A DNA stretch of 64,000 nt from Liopterus haemorrhoidalis (lineage: Eukaryota; Arthropoda; Insecta; Coleoptera; Dytiscidae): positions 65,600,747-65,664,746 of the forward strand of contig OZ020615.1 of the NCBI GenBank assembly GCA_963971575.1. The letters run 5' to 3'. The notes below the pieces were generated by a model. That model ran no database searches and was not told where the DNA came from. It saw only the letters and a list, made by a program, of their open reading frames with translations. Shown in pieces: positions 44,659-56,825 of the stretch. Within the stretch, counting starts at the first letter, position 1; every line of letters begins with the position of its first letter. Both the position numbers and the translations under genes were made by a program.

Positions 44659-46207
44659 ACACTTTATACCATTTTTTTATTTTAACGCAATTTTCATTAT
44701 ATACTAGCTGGAATGCCCGTTGTGTACAAACGAACTAATTAGTATAGATATAATTTTTTGTCGCACACCCTGTTTCTTAAAAGAATTGATCCAAAAATCT
44801 AAAAAGTATTTTATTGGTACCTGCGAAACCCTAAATTCAGTCAGTTTTTTATTAAAACATTTTTTTTTTTTGATTTTTTTTTTTATTGTTTCTATTTTAT
44901 ATTAGACGAGATGTGTTTGTTTGGTTTTGATATTGTCAATATTTTGTTACTCGCTTTGTTTTCCTTGCGTCTTAAGTTTCTCGCGAATCTACGTGTGATG
45001 TCAAGAGGGGAGGAGAGTAGGACGTATTAAAGAGGATTAAGTAGCAAGAATAATTTCCAGAATTCCACAGGAAATTTTACCTGGCAAATATTAGAAATTC
45101 GATCTTTACGAAAATTCGATAGGAATTTTATATTATTTTTTTTTTGTAGTTTTTAAATTTGTCTAACTTGAAGAGAAAGCTTTTTCTGTCCTTTGCCCCA
45201 CTTGGTAAAATTTTCGATTTGGTTTAGTTTTTTAAAATATGTATTTCAAAAACGTTTTCAATTCCGAAAAAAATAAAAAAAATTATCCCTGACAAGTAAT
45301 TATTTTTAGTAGATATTATTTTGATGTAGTGCTGGAGGTCAATTTGAAATCAAGAGAAAGGTCATTTTTCTGCCCTATGCCCTACTTGGTGACAGTTTTG
45401 GTTTGGTTTAGAGGCGTTTTAAAATATGGCTACCAAAGACGTTCTATATTCCGAAAAAATATTTTTTCGTCAAGTACTTATCATTTTTAGTTGAAATTAT
45501 TTTCATGTAGTGCTGGAAGTCAAGAACAGAATATCTCATAACCCTATGCACCTCTTAAAAGTTCTATTATTTCTAAATTAAATTATAAAAAAATTTTAAC
45601 GACTTTTTAGTTATAATAAATTTAAATTTGTCCCTTATCAATAAATATTTGCGGTTTTCATACAGTGCTGGAGGTCAAGCACGTACATTTATTCAACCCT
45701 ATGTGCCACTTAAGAGTTTAATTTCTATTTAATAATTATATAATAAAATTCAGAATGTGTTTAGTTTGTTTGATCCTTTGTGATGTTATTTTTGGAAATA
45801 AGCCCTTGTTAGAAGCTTAAAATGTCCTTTACGATCTTTGATATTCGGGGAAAACATATAAGTACATTTCCAAAGATTGCGGCTGCTTTGACACGATTTT
45901 TTTTTTTTTTTCAAGAAATGGTTTCTGGTAAAGTCATGAAAGTCATGAAAGACTAGAAAGGTGAATTAATTCTAAAACTGTGGTTTAGAGCCTTCTTGTT
46001 TTTTTTTTTTTAGAATGAATATTATTTACATTCGTAGATGGTAGTCTATTTGCACTAATAAGCTCGGGTCCGATTTTCTTTATTGTGTTTTTTTGGTCTT
46101 TAACATATAGTTTTGGAACTTTGTTTTAAAAATTAATTTCGCATCTCAGGGCTTTTTTTGTCATCTGTGGACCAGAGTTTAATTCTAGTTTACTTCGTCT
46201 TGCTTTA

Positions 46208-46276
46208 AGCTATAGTGACACCATGGTAAAACTGTTACCTAAGGAGTAAAGCGGGTACGAAACCCGATGGCTAGTG
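46208..46276 (+). mobile_element. tRNA-like element, unit 3, B box mutated
   Basis: Same as 31909-31977, but the B box reads GGGTACGAAACC, breaking the invariant TTC. This supports a non-functional element. Confidence 0.45.
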
Positions 46277-46672
46277 ATTAACTTTTATATGTAAATCAAA
46301 TTTGACTTGGCTTCGATTAATTAAAATGAGATTTTTTTAGGGATAATAGGGTTGAAAGACAGATTTTATAAAGAAGTGGGTTAAGATATATTACCCAACG
46401 CACCACTTAGGTGTTGGGAACCTATATTATGAGTTTGGAAAATTATGGGACCGGTTTTTCAAATTCGTAATGTCAAATAATAAATGAGTTTAATTTTAAA
46501 AATCTCATTTATTTTTTATTTGATAATTTTTATGGATACTTTAGCTATGTATAATCCATTAACAATGTTTTCTCATCTGACTAGGCCATGGTATTTTTTT
46601 AAGTTTGTTATTAAATATATTGAATAAATATTTTTTATAGAATGTCACATGAATATTTTGTAATTAAAATTT

Positions 46673-46852
46673 TATAGGCTACTTCAAACGTTTAAGCGGA
46701 ACTTAATGGAATTTTCATTTTCCTGAGTTGTCATGAGCTCTCTTTTTAAGGTTTGAAGTGGGCTTTTGCTAAACAAAATTACCAAAAACTTCACTTAATT
46801 TTTAAAAATTACTAAAATTCAAAATCTTCCGCTTAAACCACAGAAACTATAG
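46673..46852 (+). mobile_element. GTTTAAGCGG-family MITE, unit 3, longer variant
   Basis: 180 bp; compared with units 1 and 2 it has extra bases (AATTACCAAAAACTTC and ATTCAAAATC) that match the 21353 copy better. This version therefore looks ancestral and units 1 and 2 share a derived deletion. Confidence 0.72.
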
Positions 46853-48430
46853 TTTTTTTATTTTCACATGTCTAGTTGTATTTCGTGGTTACTAACTAAA
46901 ATGCCCCCCCTCCCAACATGGCCTATTGAGATGAGGAAACATCTTGAATGGATTCTATAAGTCGTTAGTATCTGGTTACAATTTTTTATTTAATTTTGAG
47001 AAACATGTTTTTCAAAAAGGTGTCAGAGTTTTTAGGGGTTGGCTTAAAAGTCTGAAAAATTCAGAATAATTCACATAACAGGGATATGCTCGGAATTTTT
47101 TTTATTAGATTATTTTTTCGAAAATTACCAAGTTTCCAGGGTTTTATTAAGAAAACCTTATACTGTCTGTCTGTTAGTGAGTTTTTAGGTGTTGGCTTAA
47201 AAGTCTGAAAAATTCAGAATAATTCACATAACCGGGATATGCTCGGAATTTTTTTTTATTAGATTATTTTTTCTAATATTACTAAGTTTCCATGGTTTTA
47301 CTAAGAAAACCTTATACTGTCTGTCTGTTTTCCGTTTAGAGGGGTTGCTTCAATTTATTAAAAATGAGATGTTTTTTTGCTATGTTTGACTTGTTGGATT
47401 ATCAGTCCTATGATGATTTTAAGTGTTTTTGAAATTATATTAAGAAATTGAAAAAATCAAGGGCCCGGTTTTTTCAAATCTTAATGTAGTTATATCAGTT
47501 TTTATTTACAAAAAGAATTTGTATAATTTCAGAAATCTCATTTTTGATATTTTTGTTTTTTCAAAAAAAAAATTACAGTTAATTTTTTAAATAATTTATT
47601 TAAAAACTATATTGAAAGATTGTGAACAAAAAACCCTTATACAGTCACTCATATGTCTGTCTGTTTGTACAATAGAAATTGTTGCTGTAAACTGTTTGAC
47701 CTACCGAGTTGAAATTTGGCATGCATTTTATTATCCACATAATTACTGAAAAATACATACTTGTAATTTTCGAAAAAACATTTTGAATAGTGAAAATAAA
47801 AGGTCTTGAGGCGTCGATTAAGGAACAAGTTCAATTTTTAAATTCATTCTTTTGGCACATTTTTTCCAAAATCTTTTTCGGATACAAATATTTTAATAAC
47901 TAATATTAATAATTTTATATATATATATATATCCCTTATTTTAATAATGTATATATTTGGGGAGCTTTGGGGGGCTACCTCGCTTATCATTCCAGCTAGT
48001 GTATATCTAAAAGTGGGTCATCAAAAGGAAGTTCTAGCCATTTGCTGAACTTTTTCACTTACTAAATATCTGCGAAATCCTAACATGTGTACAATTTCAC
48101 AATTGGTATTTTTTTGAGGTCTCGATATATACGTATATATATATGTAGGTAAAGCTAACAGCCCTCTGGGGCGGTTCGTGACAAATAGGGTAATTTGGAC
48201 GCTTATTAATTTTGATTAAGGCCCTATGTTCGGAGTTAGTAAGTGAAGTAATGGGTTTTACGTGAAATATGGTCCATTTCGCAAATATTACGGGAACAAA
48301 TTGATATTTAGACTGATTGCTCCTGATTTCATTACATTTTGGGTTGAACGATTAATAAAATTAATATTATTTTTTTATTTAGACAAACTGACATTTCAAA
48401 ACGTTTTTACTCAAAATTAAATTAAAGATA

Positions 48431-48583
48431 GCCGACCGGCGTAGCGTAGTGGTAACACATGTGGTCTGCATTGCGAAGGTCTCGGGTTCGAATCCGGTTC
48501 AGGCATGGAATTTTTCACAAATAATGTCCTGGCTAATTGCCACAGAGGCAAAGGCCATTTAATTAAAAATAAAAAAAAAATTA
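48431..48583 (+). mobile_element. tRNA-derived SINE, unit 3
   Basis: Same SINE as 35210-35362 with intact A and B boxes. Confidence 0.85.
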
Positions 48584-49148
48584 AAGAATAATTTTCTTAG
48601 ATTTATTTTTTGGTCTAAAAAATATTTTTTATTTTTCTTATTTCTCGGCGCTAATTATAATTTGTTAATTTTTAACCCTTTTTGCCTCTTTTAGAAAATG
48701 TTTTTAAAATAAATTATTTTTACAAATTTCGACCAACGGGATTTCTTCGCATATCGCCAGAGTTTGGGTTGCGGCCGATTTCTGGGTATAAAGCTCCCTT
48801 GACCTTCTCTGAGAAGGTTACAGGTGAACGTCTCGTCTGCGTGGAACACGTTTCGGGCAAACATGGACGGTACTGGCGGAAATAAAAACATTTTTAATAA
48901 TAATAAATTAGTGCGGCCCTTGAGAACATGGTTTGTTTTCGGGTCGTCCTCGACTGCGCCCAACTCCCTTCAGGGGTGGGTATTCCCAGCACTCACTGAG
49001 TGCTGTGGAAGACACTTATGGCAATTTTTTTTAAATAATAATAATAAATTAGCGCCGCCCCTAAGAACGTTTGTTCTCGGATCATGGTAACTGCACCCCA
49101 GAAATATAATAGGAATTGAGGAGAAATCAAGGGGAGATGTTGGAGAAA

Positions 49149-49440
49149 TTAAGAAGAGATAAAAAAGTTAAAGGAAGAGTAGGAAAAATGAAAGTGAGTT
49201 GTAAGAAAGATAGTGGAGAGATGCAGAAGAATTGCAGGAGAGGAACAGGAGTGAAAGAGGAGTGGACAGACAATATACCCCTAAGGATATGGATGGTTCA
49301 CGGATCATCCCATCTGCGCCCAACTCCCTTCAGGGGTGGGTATTCCCAGCACTCACTGAGTGCTGTGGAAAACACTTATGGCAATTTTCAAAAAAATAAT
49401 AATAATGTTTCCAACGCTTAGGTGACATCTAATTGCAAAG
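49149..49440 (+). repeat. Start of a fourth large unit, truncated
   Basis: Homologous to the first 290 bp of each large unit, then at 49440 switches to module-A sequence (GCATGAATTTTTGAATTTTA, matching 28289). Confidence 0.85.
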
Positions 49441-49880
49441 GCATGAATTTTTGAATTTTAGACTTTTTGAACATCTTGTATTTCCTGTTTTAAATTAATT
49501 TTTTTTTATTTACTGATCAAGACATGTATTTAAAAAAAATCAAACCGCAAATCTCTATCACTTTCAGTTTATGTTACACAAATTTTTAAATTTAGTTACT
49601 TTTTTAGACGGTGCCAGTTGAATTTTGGCATCACCCCCATCTTGTTCTAAGTGTATCGGGTCTTTCCAGGTATCTGGGGGACCAAAGACCTGACACTTAG
49701 AACAACATGGTGGTGAGTAAGACTAACAATTTCGACTGACTGTTTAAGAACAGCTAAAAAAAATATTTCAGATTTTTTTTTTGTCAGTTTGTCATTTTTT
49801 TTGTCATTTTCAAGGGTTTTCTTTGCCTACCCTTAAAGATATTCAAAATTGAAACGTTATAGCCCTAATTTTTTTTTGTG
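49441..49880 (+). repeat. Partial 1.7-kb module (A3)
   Basis: Matches 28289-28720, including the palindromic core element at 49611-49723, with more divergence than A1 and A2 show to each other. Confidence 0.8.
49611..49723 (-). repeat. Palindromic core element, right-hand family, copy 3
   Basis: TTGTTCTAAGTGT and ACACTTAGAACAA are perfect 13-bp arms around the AAAGACC-type core; best preserved palindrome of the family. Confidence 0.78.
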
Positions 49881-50099
49881 GAGACATGTCAATAGAACTC
49901 TGTTTTTTGTGTCACTTATCTTTACAAAAAAAATATTTTGGTGCATAAAATTTGAGCACCTCTGATTTAGAAATTACACAGGTATATAAGACTTTCAAAG
50001 GTCCATAAATTAGTAAAAATGCTACGGTTTTAGAGGGGTAAAACGTTATTAATTTTATTTGAAATAGGCATTTTGTTCAGCAAAAATACTCTAATATAT

Positions 50100-50277
50100 C
50101 GACCAGTGGGAAGACTTCGACAGATGGAGATATTAACTAACCGAAGATCCAGCAAGTATTGGTACACAGGGCACACAGAAGGACCTGACAATGAACAGAT
50201 CAAGATCAAGATTTGGCCTCACTCACATGAGCCCGCAAGTCAACCCGACCAACAATACCCAAAGAAGAAGAAGATAG
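50100..50277 (+). pseudogene. Second LINE C-terminal remnant, frameshifted
   Basis: Begins RPVGRLRQM, aligning with the SVGRPRQRL motif of 29700-29867, then loses frame. A later frame reads SRFGLTHMSPQVNPTNNTQ and ends in AAGAAGAAGAAGATAG. The A/G-rich triplet run at the end resembles the 3' tail microsatellite of some non-LTR elements. It is a decayed relative of the LINE in the large units, not a copy of it. Confidence 0.5.
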
Positions 50278-50299
50278 TGAAGCGGTGTTCTATTGAAAC

Positions 50300-51094
50300 C
50301 TGGTCTTTTGTTGGTTAAATCAATCACATGATATTCGACATTATTTTTCTATTAAAAATGGAAACAAAAAGCATCTGCCAGCGAGATTAAAATTTTAAAG
50401 TACAATAAAGGTTCGCCTCATTTGCATTTAATTTAATTTTTACTATGAATATTTCAGAAATTTAATAATAAAAATTTTACATCAAAGTCCTAAATCACGT
50501 CCAAATTAAACAAAATTACAAGCAATAAAAAAATATGAATTCAACCGTGAAAATTAACAAAGTTATTTTATCTAAACGCGACTAATACCATATGAATTAA
50601 TCTAACATGGATCGTGTTAAGGCCATGTTTATTTTTTTAGGAAAAAATTCTTAGAATTTTTTAAAAAATTTTTCGCCAATCGTTACAAAATACTTGAATG
50701 TGATTGGCAGGTTTTAAAACAAAAGATTCTTGTGAAAAAATGTTTATAGTAACTGTTTATATATTTAATCCTTGCCGTTCCAAAATAATTTTAAAACCTA
50801 CTATCATATGTGACCCATGTTGCGCCAATTTCATATTTAAAATTTCTGTTGCGATAAATTTCAAAATTGTTTTTCTGCATTATTTAGATTAAACATTGAA
50901 TAAGACAGTTTTGAATAATATTATATTATCCATTTCAAAAACTAAAACGTAATGGCAGTCCTCTTCTGCATTTACAAGTTCATGACAAAATCTTTGTATC
51001 GTTTTAGTCGATGATGATATTAGATTCGTATTTATTATCTCCAGATATTTCATGTCCGTGATACATAGACGCTAGTACATACTTCTTTGGTCAA
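50300..51094. other. AT-rich sequence before the satellite, no gene
   Basis: About 800 bp without repeats shared in the window. A 62-aa ORF at 50704 is at the level expected by chance. Confidence 0.55.
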
Positions 51095-54000
51095 TAAGCA
51101 GCTGCGCATCGAAAAGGTCCCCTGGCATTAGCTCGGCAGTCAGTTCTTTGAACATTCCGTTGAAACCTTAGTGAAATGTTTAACCGGTCAGTGCTTCTAA
51201 GGAAGGTGTTGGCATTCGAACGCATAGCGAACAGACTACCTGGCATTAGCTCGGCAGTCAGTTCTTTGAACATTCCGTTGAAACCTTAGTGAAATGTACA
51301 ACTGGTCAGTGCTTCTCAGGGAGGTGTTGGCATTCGAACGCATAGCGAACAGACTACCTGGCATTAGCTCGGCAGTCAGTTCTTTGAACATTCCGTTGAA
51401 ACCATAGTGAAATGTACAACTGGTCAGTAATTCTCAGAAAGGTGTTGGCATTCGAACGCATAGCGAACAGACTACCTGGCATTAGCTCGGCAGTCAGTTC
51501 TTTGAACATTCCGTTGAAACCATAGTGAAATGTACAACTGGTCAGTAATTCTCAGAAAGGTGTTGGCATTCGAACGCATAGCGAACAGACTACCTGGCAT
51601 TAGCTCGGCAGTCAGTTCTTTGAACATTCCGTGGAAACCATAGTGAAATGTACAACCGGTCAGTGCTTCTCAGGAAGGTGTTGGCATTCGAACGCATAGC
51701 GGACAGACTACCTGGCATTAGCTCGGCAGTCAGTTCTTTGAACATTCCCATGGAACCATAGTGAAATGTACAACTGGTCAGTGCTTCTCAGGAACGTGTT
51801 GAAATTTGAATGCATAGCGAACAGACTACCTGGCATTAGCTCAGCAGTCAGTTCCTTGTACATTCCCATGGAACCATAGTGAAATGTGCAACTGGTCAGT
51901 GCTTCTCAGGAACGTGTTGACATTTGAATGCATAGCGAACAGACTACCTGGCATTAGCTCAGCAGTCAGTTCCTTGTACATTCCCATGGAACCATAGTGA
52001 AATGTACAACTGGTCAGTGCTTCTCAGGAACGTGTTGACATTTGAACGCATAGCGAACAGACTACCTGGCATTAGCTCAGCAGTCAGTTCCTTGTACATT
52101 CCCATGGAACCATAGTGAAATGTACAACTGGTCAGTGCTTCTCAGGAACGTGTTGATATTTGAATGCATAGCGAACAGACTACCTGGCATTAGCTCGGCA
52201 GTCAGTTCTTTGAACATTCCCATGGAACCATAGTGAAATGTACAACTGGTCAGTGCTTCTCAGGAACGTGTTGAAATTTGAATGCATAGCGAACAGACTA
52301 CCTGGCATTAGCTCAGCAGTCAGTTCCTTGTACATTCCCATGGAACCATAGTGAAATGTGCAACTGGTCAGTGCTTCTCAGGAACGTGTTGACATTTGAA
52401 TGCATAGCGAACAGACTACCTGGCATTAGCTCAGCAGTCAGTTCCTTGTACATTCCCATGGAACCATAGTGAAATGTACAACTGGTCAGTGCTTCTCAGG
52501 AACGTGTTGACATTTGAACGCATAGCGAACAGACTACCTGGCATTAGCTCAGCAGTCAGTTCCTTGTACATTCCCATGGAACCATAGTGAAATGTACAAC
52601 TGGTCAGTGCTTTTCAGGAACGTGTTGACATTTGAACGCATAGCGAACAGACTACCTGGCATTAGCTCAGCAGTCAGTTCCTTGTACATTCCCATGGAAC
52701 CATAGTGAAATGTACAACTGGTCAGTGCTTCTCAGGAACGTGTTGATATTTGAATGCATAGCGAACAGACTACCTGGCATTAGCTCGGCAGTCAGTTCTT
52801 TGAACATTCCCATGGAACCATAGTGAAATGTACAACTGGTCAGTGCTTCTCAGGAACGTGTTGAAATTTGAATGCATAGCGAACAGACTACCTGGCATTA
52901 GCTCAGCAGTCAGTTCCTTGTACATTCCCATGGAACCATAGTGAAATGTGCAACTGGTCAGTGCTTCTCAGGAACGTGTTGACATTTGAATGCATAGCGA
53001 ACAGACTACCTGGCATTAGCTCAGCAGTCAGTTCCTTGTACATTCCCATGGAACCATAGTGAAATGTACAACTGGTCAGTGCTTCTCAGGAACGTGTTGA
53101 CATTTGAACGCATAGCGAACAGACTACCTGGCATTAGCTCAGCAGTCAGTTCCTTGTACATTCCCATGGAACCATAGTGAAATGTACAACTGGTCAGTGC
53201 TTCTCAGGAACGTGTTGACATTTGAACGCATAGCGAACAGACTACCTGGCATTAGCTCAGCAGTCAGTTCCTTGTACATTCCCATGGAACCATAGTGAAA
53301 TGTACAACTGGTCAGTGCTTCTCAGGAACGTGTTGATATTTGAATGCATAGCGAACAGACTACCTGGCATTAGCTCGGCAGTCAGTTCTTTGAACATTCC
53401 CATGGAACCATAGTGAAATGTACAACTGGTCAGTGCTTCTCAGGAACGTGTTGAAATTTGAATGCATAGCGAACAGACTACCTGGCATTAGCTCAGCAGT
53501 CAGTTCCTTGTACATTCCCATGGAACCATAGTGAAATGTGCAACTGGTCAGTGCTTCTCAGGAACGTGTTGACATTTGAATGCATAGCGAACAGACTACC
53601 TGGCATTAGCTCAGCAGTCAGTTCCTTGTACATTCCCATGGAACCATAGTGAAATGTACAACTGGTCAGTGCTTCTCAGGAACGTGTTGACATTTGAACG
53701 CATAGCGAACAGACTACCTGGCATTAGCTCAGCAGTCAGTTCCTTGTACATTCCCATGGAACCATAGTGAAATGTACAACTGGTCAGTGCTTCTCAGGAA
53801 CGTGTTGACATTTGAACGCATAGCGAACAGACTACCTGGCATTAGCTCAGCAGTCAGTTCCTTGTACATTCCCATGGAACCATAGTGAAATGTACAACTG
53901 GTCAGTGCTTCTCAGGAACGTGTTGATATTTGAATGCATAGCGAACAGACTACCTGGCATTAGCTCGGCAGTCAGTTCCTTGTACATTCCCATGGAACCA

Positions 54001-55744
54001 TAGTGAAATGTACAACTGGTCAGTGCTTCTCAGGAACGTGTTGACATTTGAATGCATAGCGAACAGACTACCAGGCATTAGCTCGGCAGTCAGTTCCTTG
54101 TACAATCTCATGGAACCATAGTGAAATGTACAACTGGTCAGTGCTTCTCAGGAACGTGTTGACATTTGAATGCATAGCGAACAGACTACCAGGCATTAGC
54201 TTGGCAGTCAGTTCCTTGTACAATCCCATGGAACCATAGTAAAATGTACAACTGGTCAGTGCTTCTCAGGAACGTGTTGACATTTGAATGCATAGCGAAC
54301 AGACTACCAGGCATTAGCTTGGCAGTCAGTTCTTTGTACAATCTCATGGAACCATAGTGAAATGTACAACTGGTCAGTGCTTCTCAGGAACGTGTTGACA
54401 TTTGAATGCATAGCGAACAGACTACCAGGCATTAGCTCGGCAGTCAGTTCCTTGTACAATCTCATGGAACCATAGTGAAATGTACAACTGGTCAGTGCTT
54501 CTCAGGAACGTGTTGACATTTGAATGCATAGCGAACAGACTACCAGGCATTAGCTCGGCAGTCAGTTCCTTGTACAATCTCATGGAACCATAGTGAAATG
54601 TACAACTGGTCAGTGCTTCTCAGGAACGTGTTGACATTTGAACGCATAACGAACAGACTACCTGGCATTAGCTTGGCAGTCAGTTCCTTGTACAATCCCA
54701 TGGAACCATAGCGAAATGTACAACTGGTCAGTGCTTCTCAGGAACGTGTTGACATTTGAACGCATAGCGAACAGACTACCTGGTATTAGCTAAGCAGTCA
54801 GTTCCTTGCACATTCCCATGGAACCATAGTGAAATGTACAACTGGTCAGTGCTTCTCAGGAACGGGTTGATATTTGAACGCATAGCGAACAGACTACCTG
54901 GTATTAGCTCGGCAGTCAGTTCCTTGTACATTCCCATGGAACCATAGTGAAATGTACAACTGGTCAGTGCTTCTCAGGAACGTGTTGACATTTGAACGCA
55001 TAGCGAACAGACTACCTAGCATTAGCTCGGCAGTCAGTTCCTTGTACATTCCCATGGAACCATAGTGAAATATATAACTGGTCAGTGCTTCTCAGGAACG
55101 TGTTGACATTTGAACGCATAGCGAAAAGGCTACCTGGCATTAGCTCGGCAGTCAGTTCCTTGTACATTTTCATGGAACCATAGTGAAATGTACAACTGGT
55201 CAGTGCCTCTCAGGAACGTGTTGACATATGAACGCATAGCGAACAGGCCGCCTGGCATTAGCTCGGCAGTCAGTTCTTTGTACATTCCCATGGTAACATA
55301 GTGAAATGTTCAACCGGTCAGTGCTTCTCAGGAACGTGTTGGCATTCGAACGCATAGCGAACAGGCCGCCTGGCGTTAGCTTGGCAGTCAGTTCTTTGTA
55401 CATTCCCATTGTAACATAGTGAAATGTTCAACCGGTCAGTACTTCTCAGGAACGTGTTGGCATTCGAACGCATAGCGAACAGGCCGCCTGGCATTAGCCT
55501 GGCAGTCAGTTCTTTGTACATTCCCATGGTAACAAAGTGAAATGTTCAACCGGTCAGTGCTTCTCAGGAACGTGTTGGCATTCGAACGCATAGCGAACAG
55601 GCCGCCTGGCATTAGCCTGGCAGTCAGTTCTTTGTACATTCCCATGGAATCATAGTGAAATGTTCAACCGGTCAGTGCTTCTCAGGAACGTGTTGACATT
55701 TGAACGCATAGCGAACAGGCCGCTTGGCGTTAGCTCGGCAGCCA
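51095..55744 (+). repeat. 118-bp satellite array, ~39 copies
   Basis: GCATAGCG landmarks run from 51222 to 55706, exactly 38 periods of 118 bp, so there is no net indel. The central monomer holds a perfect 9-bp dyad, TTGTACATT and AATGTACAA, separated by 18 bp containing CCATGG. Units at both edges are diverged variants (TTGGCATTCGAACGC in place of TTGACATTTGAACGC). A 5-monomer higher-order repeat is present centrally. ORFs of about 69 aa on the minus strand are satellite translations; because 118 is not divisible by 3 they change frame with each unit. Confidence 0.97.
51797..53930 (+). repeat. Higher-order repeat of five 118-bp monomers (590 bp)
   Basis: Diagnostic variant TGTTGATATT occurs at 52151, 52741, 53331 and 53921, always 590 bp apart. 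Variant TGTTGAAATT occurs at 51797, 52269, 52859 and 53449, with 590-bp spacing for the last three and 472 bp (four monomers) for the first. This is the signature of unequal exchange or block amplification in register. Confidence 0.92.
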
Positions 55745-56275
55745 TTTCAAATTTGTGTAACTGCTAATTGATAAAGAAGTATATAAGTTCTCGATTTCTT
55801 TTAAATTCCGCCCTATATCAGATATCTAAACTAACTGAAATTACCTTAAACTTGAGTAACCAAGAATCAAATATCAACCCGGCTGACGGTGCCTAAAGAG
55901 TTAACTTAACAGAATATAAGTAACTTGAGGTAGATAATTCAATTTATTTAAAACCGTGTTATTTATACATGTAGCGGTGGTTCCCCCAGAGAGTAGGGAT
56001 GATGCTCGTTTTACATGTGTTACATGTAAAATTCTGGCTTTAATTTATTTGAGATTGGCGCACTCTAGGGGCCTCCAGGGGACTGACGGACCGCTAACAA
56101 GCCGCATACCAAATGTAAAGGACTTGAATCCTTTACGCGAACACCAAGGACGGGTTGGATTTCGAATAATTAACTGCTGAAACAGGGAAATCTTCCGATT
56201 TTATTTAAAACTGTATTATATTTTCACAGATTATTTTGAAATAGTATAATAATATTAATAAAATAATTATTGTTA
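55745..56275. other. Single-copy linker between the two satellites
   Basis: Contains no repeat of the window. A 74-aa ORF (55956-56180) has moderate GC and no recognised domain. Nothing else seen. Confidence 0.5.
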
Positions 56276-56412
56276 ATAATAATAATAATAAAATAGTACG
56301 GCCCTTGAGAACATGGTTTGTTTTCGGGTCGTACCAACTGCGCCCAACTCCCTTCAGGGATGGGTATTCCCAGCACTCATTGGGTGCTGTGGAAGACACT
56401 TATGGCAATTAT
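56276..56412 (+). repeat. (TAA)n-flanked GTGCTGTGG element
   Basis: AATAATAATAATAAAATAG, then TACGGCCCTTGAGAACATGG, CTGCGCCCAACTCCCTTCAG and GGGTGCTGTGGAAGACACTT, then poly-A and AATAATAATAATAGG. Simple TAA repeats on both sides. Confidence 0.62.
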
Positions 56413-56825
56413 TAAAAAAAAAAAAATAATAATAATAGGGTATAGGTCTTCATTTTAAAATGATAACCGGTTTGTACAGGGATACTAGTACCGGTTCATA
56501 CGTCACATTGACCACGTGACTTTCATATCTATGGCCGGCGGTCTAGAAACTGAAAATTTACCTTCTCTTTCCCAAGATGCCTTTACAACAGTTGGGACTT
56601 ATTATTATTTTTCAGGAATGATTATCATAAAATAGTGCGGCCCTAAGAACACGGCAAAAATTGCTGCAATATTGCGAATCGCATAAATACTTCGATTGAA
56701 AATCTGGTTTACAAGGATTTCAGGATTCTGCTTTCAAAGAGGAAGACTATTACAGTGCATATGATACGTTAACACAAATGTGGATATCGTTGTTAATATC
56801 TACGAAGGAAAATAAGGATATATCC
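56413..56825 (+). repeat. Copy of the 27.4-27.8-kb linker and module start
   Basis: Follows 27410-27787 closely (ACCGGTTTGTACAGGGATAC, TTTCATATCTATGGCCGGCG, ATTGCTGCAATATTGCG) and breaks at CTACGAAGGAAAATAA, where the 155-bp satellite begins. Confidence 0.82.

Larger units (their letters stand above)
43217..49148 (+). repeat. Large tandem unit 3 (5.9 kb)
   Basis: Same order as unit 2 but missing about 1.38 kb: at 47024 the sequence jumps from AAAAAGGTGTC directly to AGAGTTTTTAGGGGTTGG, which corresponds to joining 39711 with about 41092 of unit 2. The hAT-like start, the GACA fragment and the 145-bp duplication are lost. Confidence 0.9.

Noticed and set aside
51091..55645. Minus-strand ORFs of 60-69 aa containing NANTFLRSTDRLNISL
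   Set aside because: Satellite translations. The 118-bp period is not a multiple of 3, so the frame changes with every unit and no extended protein results.
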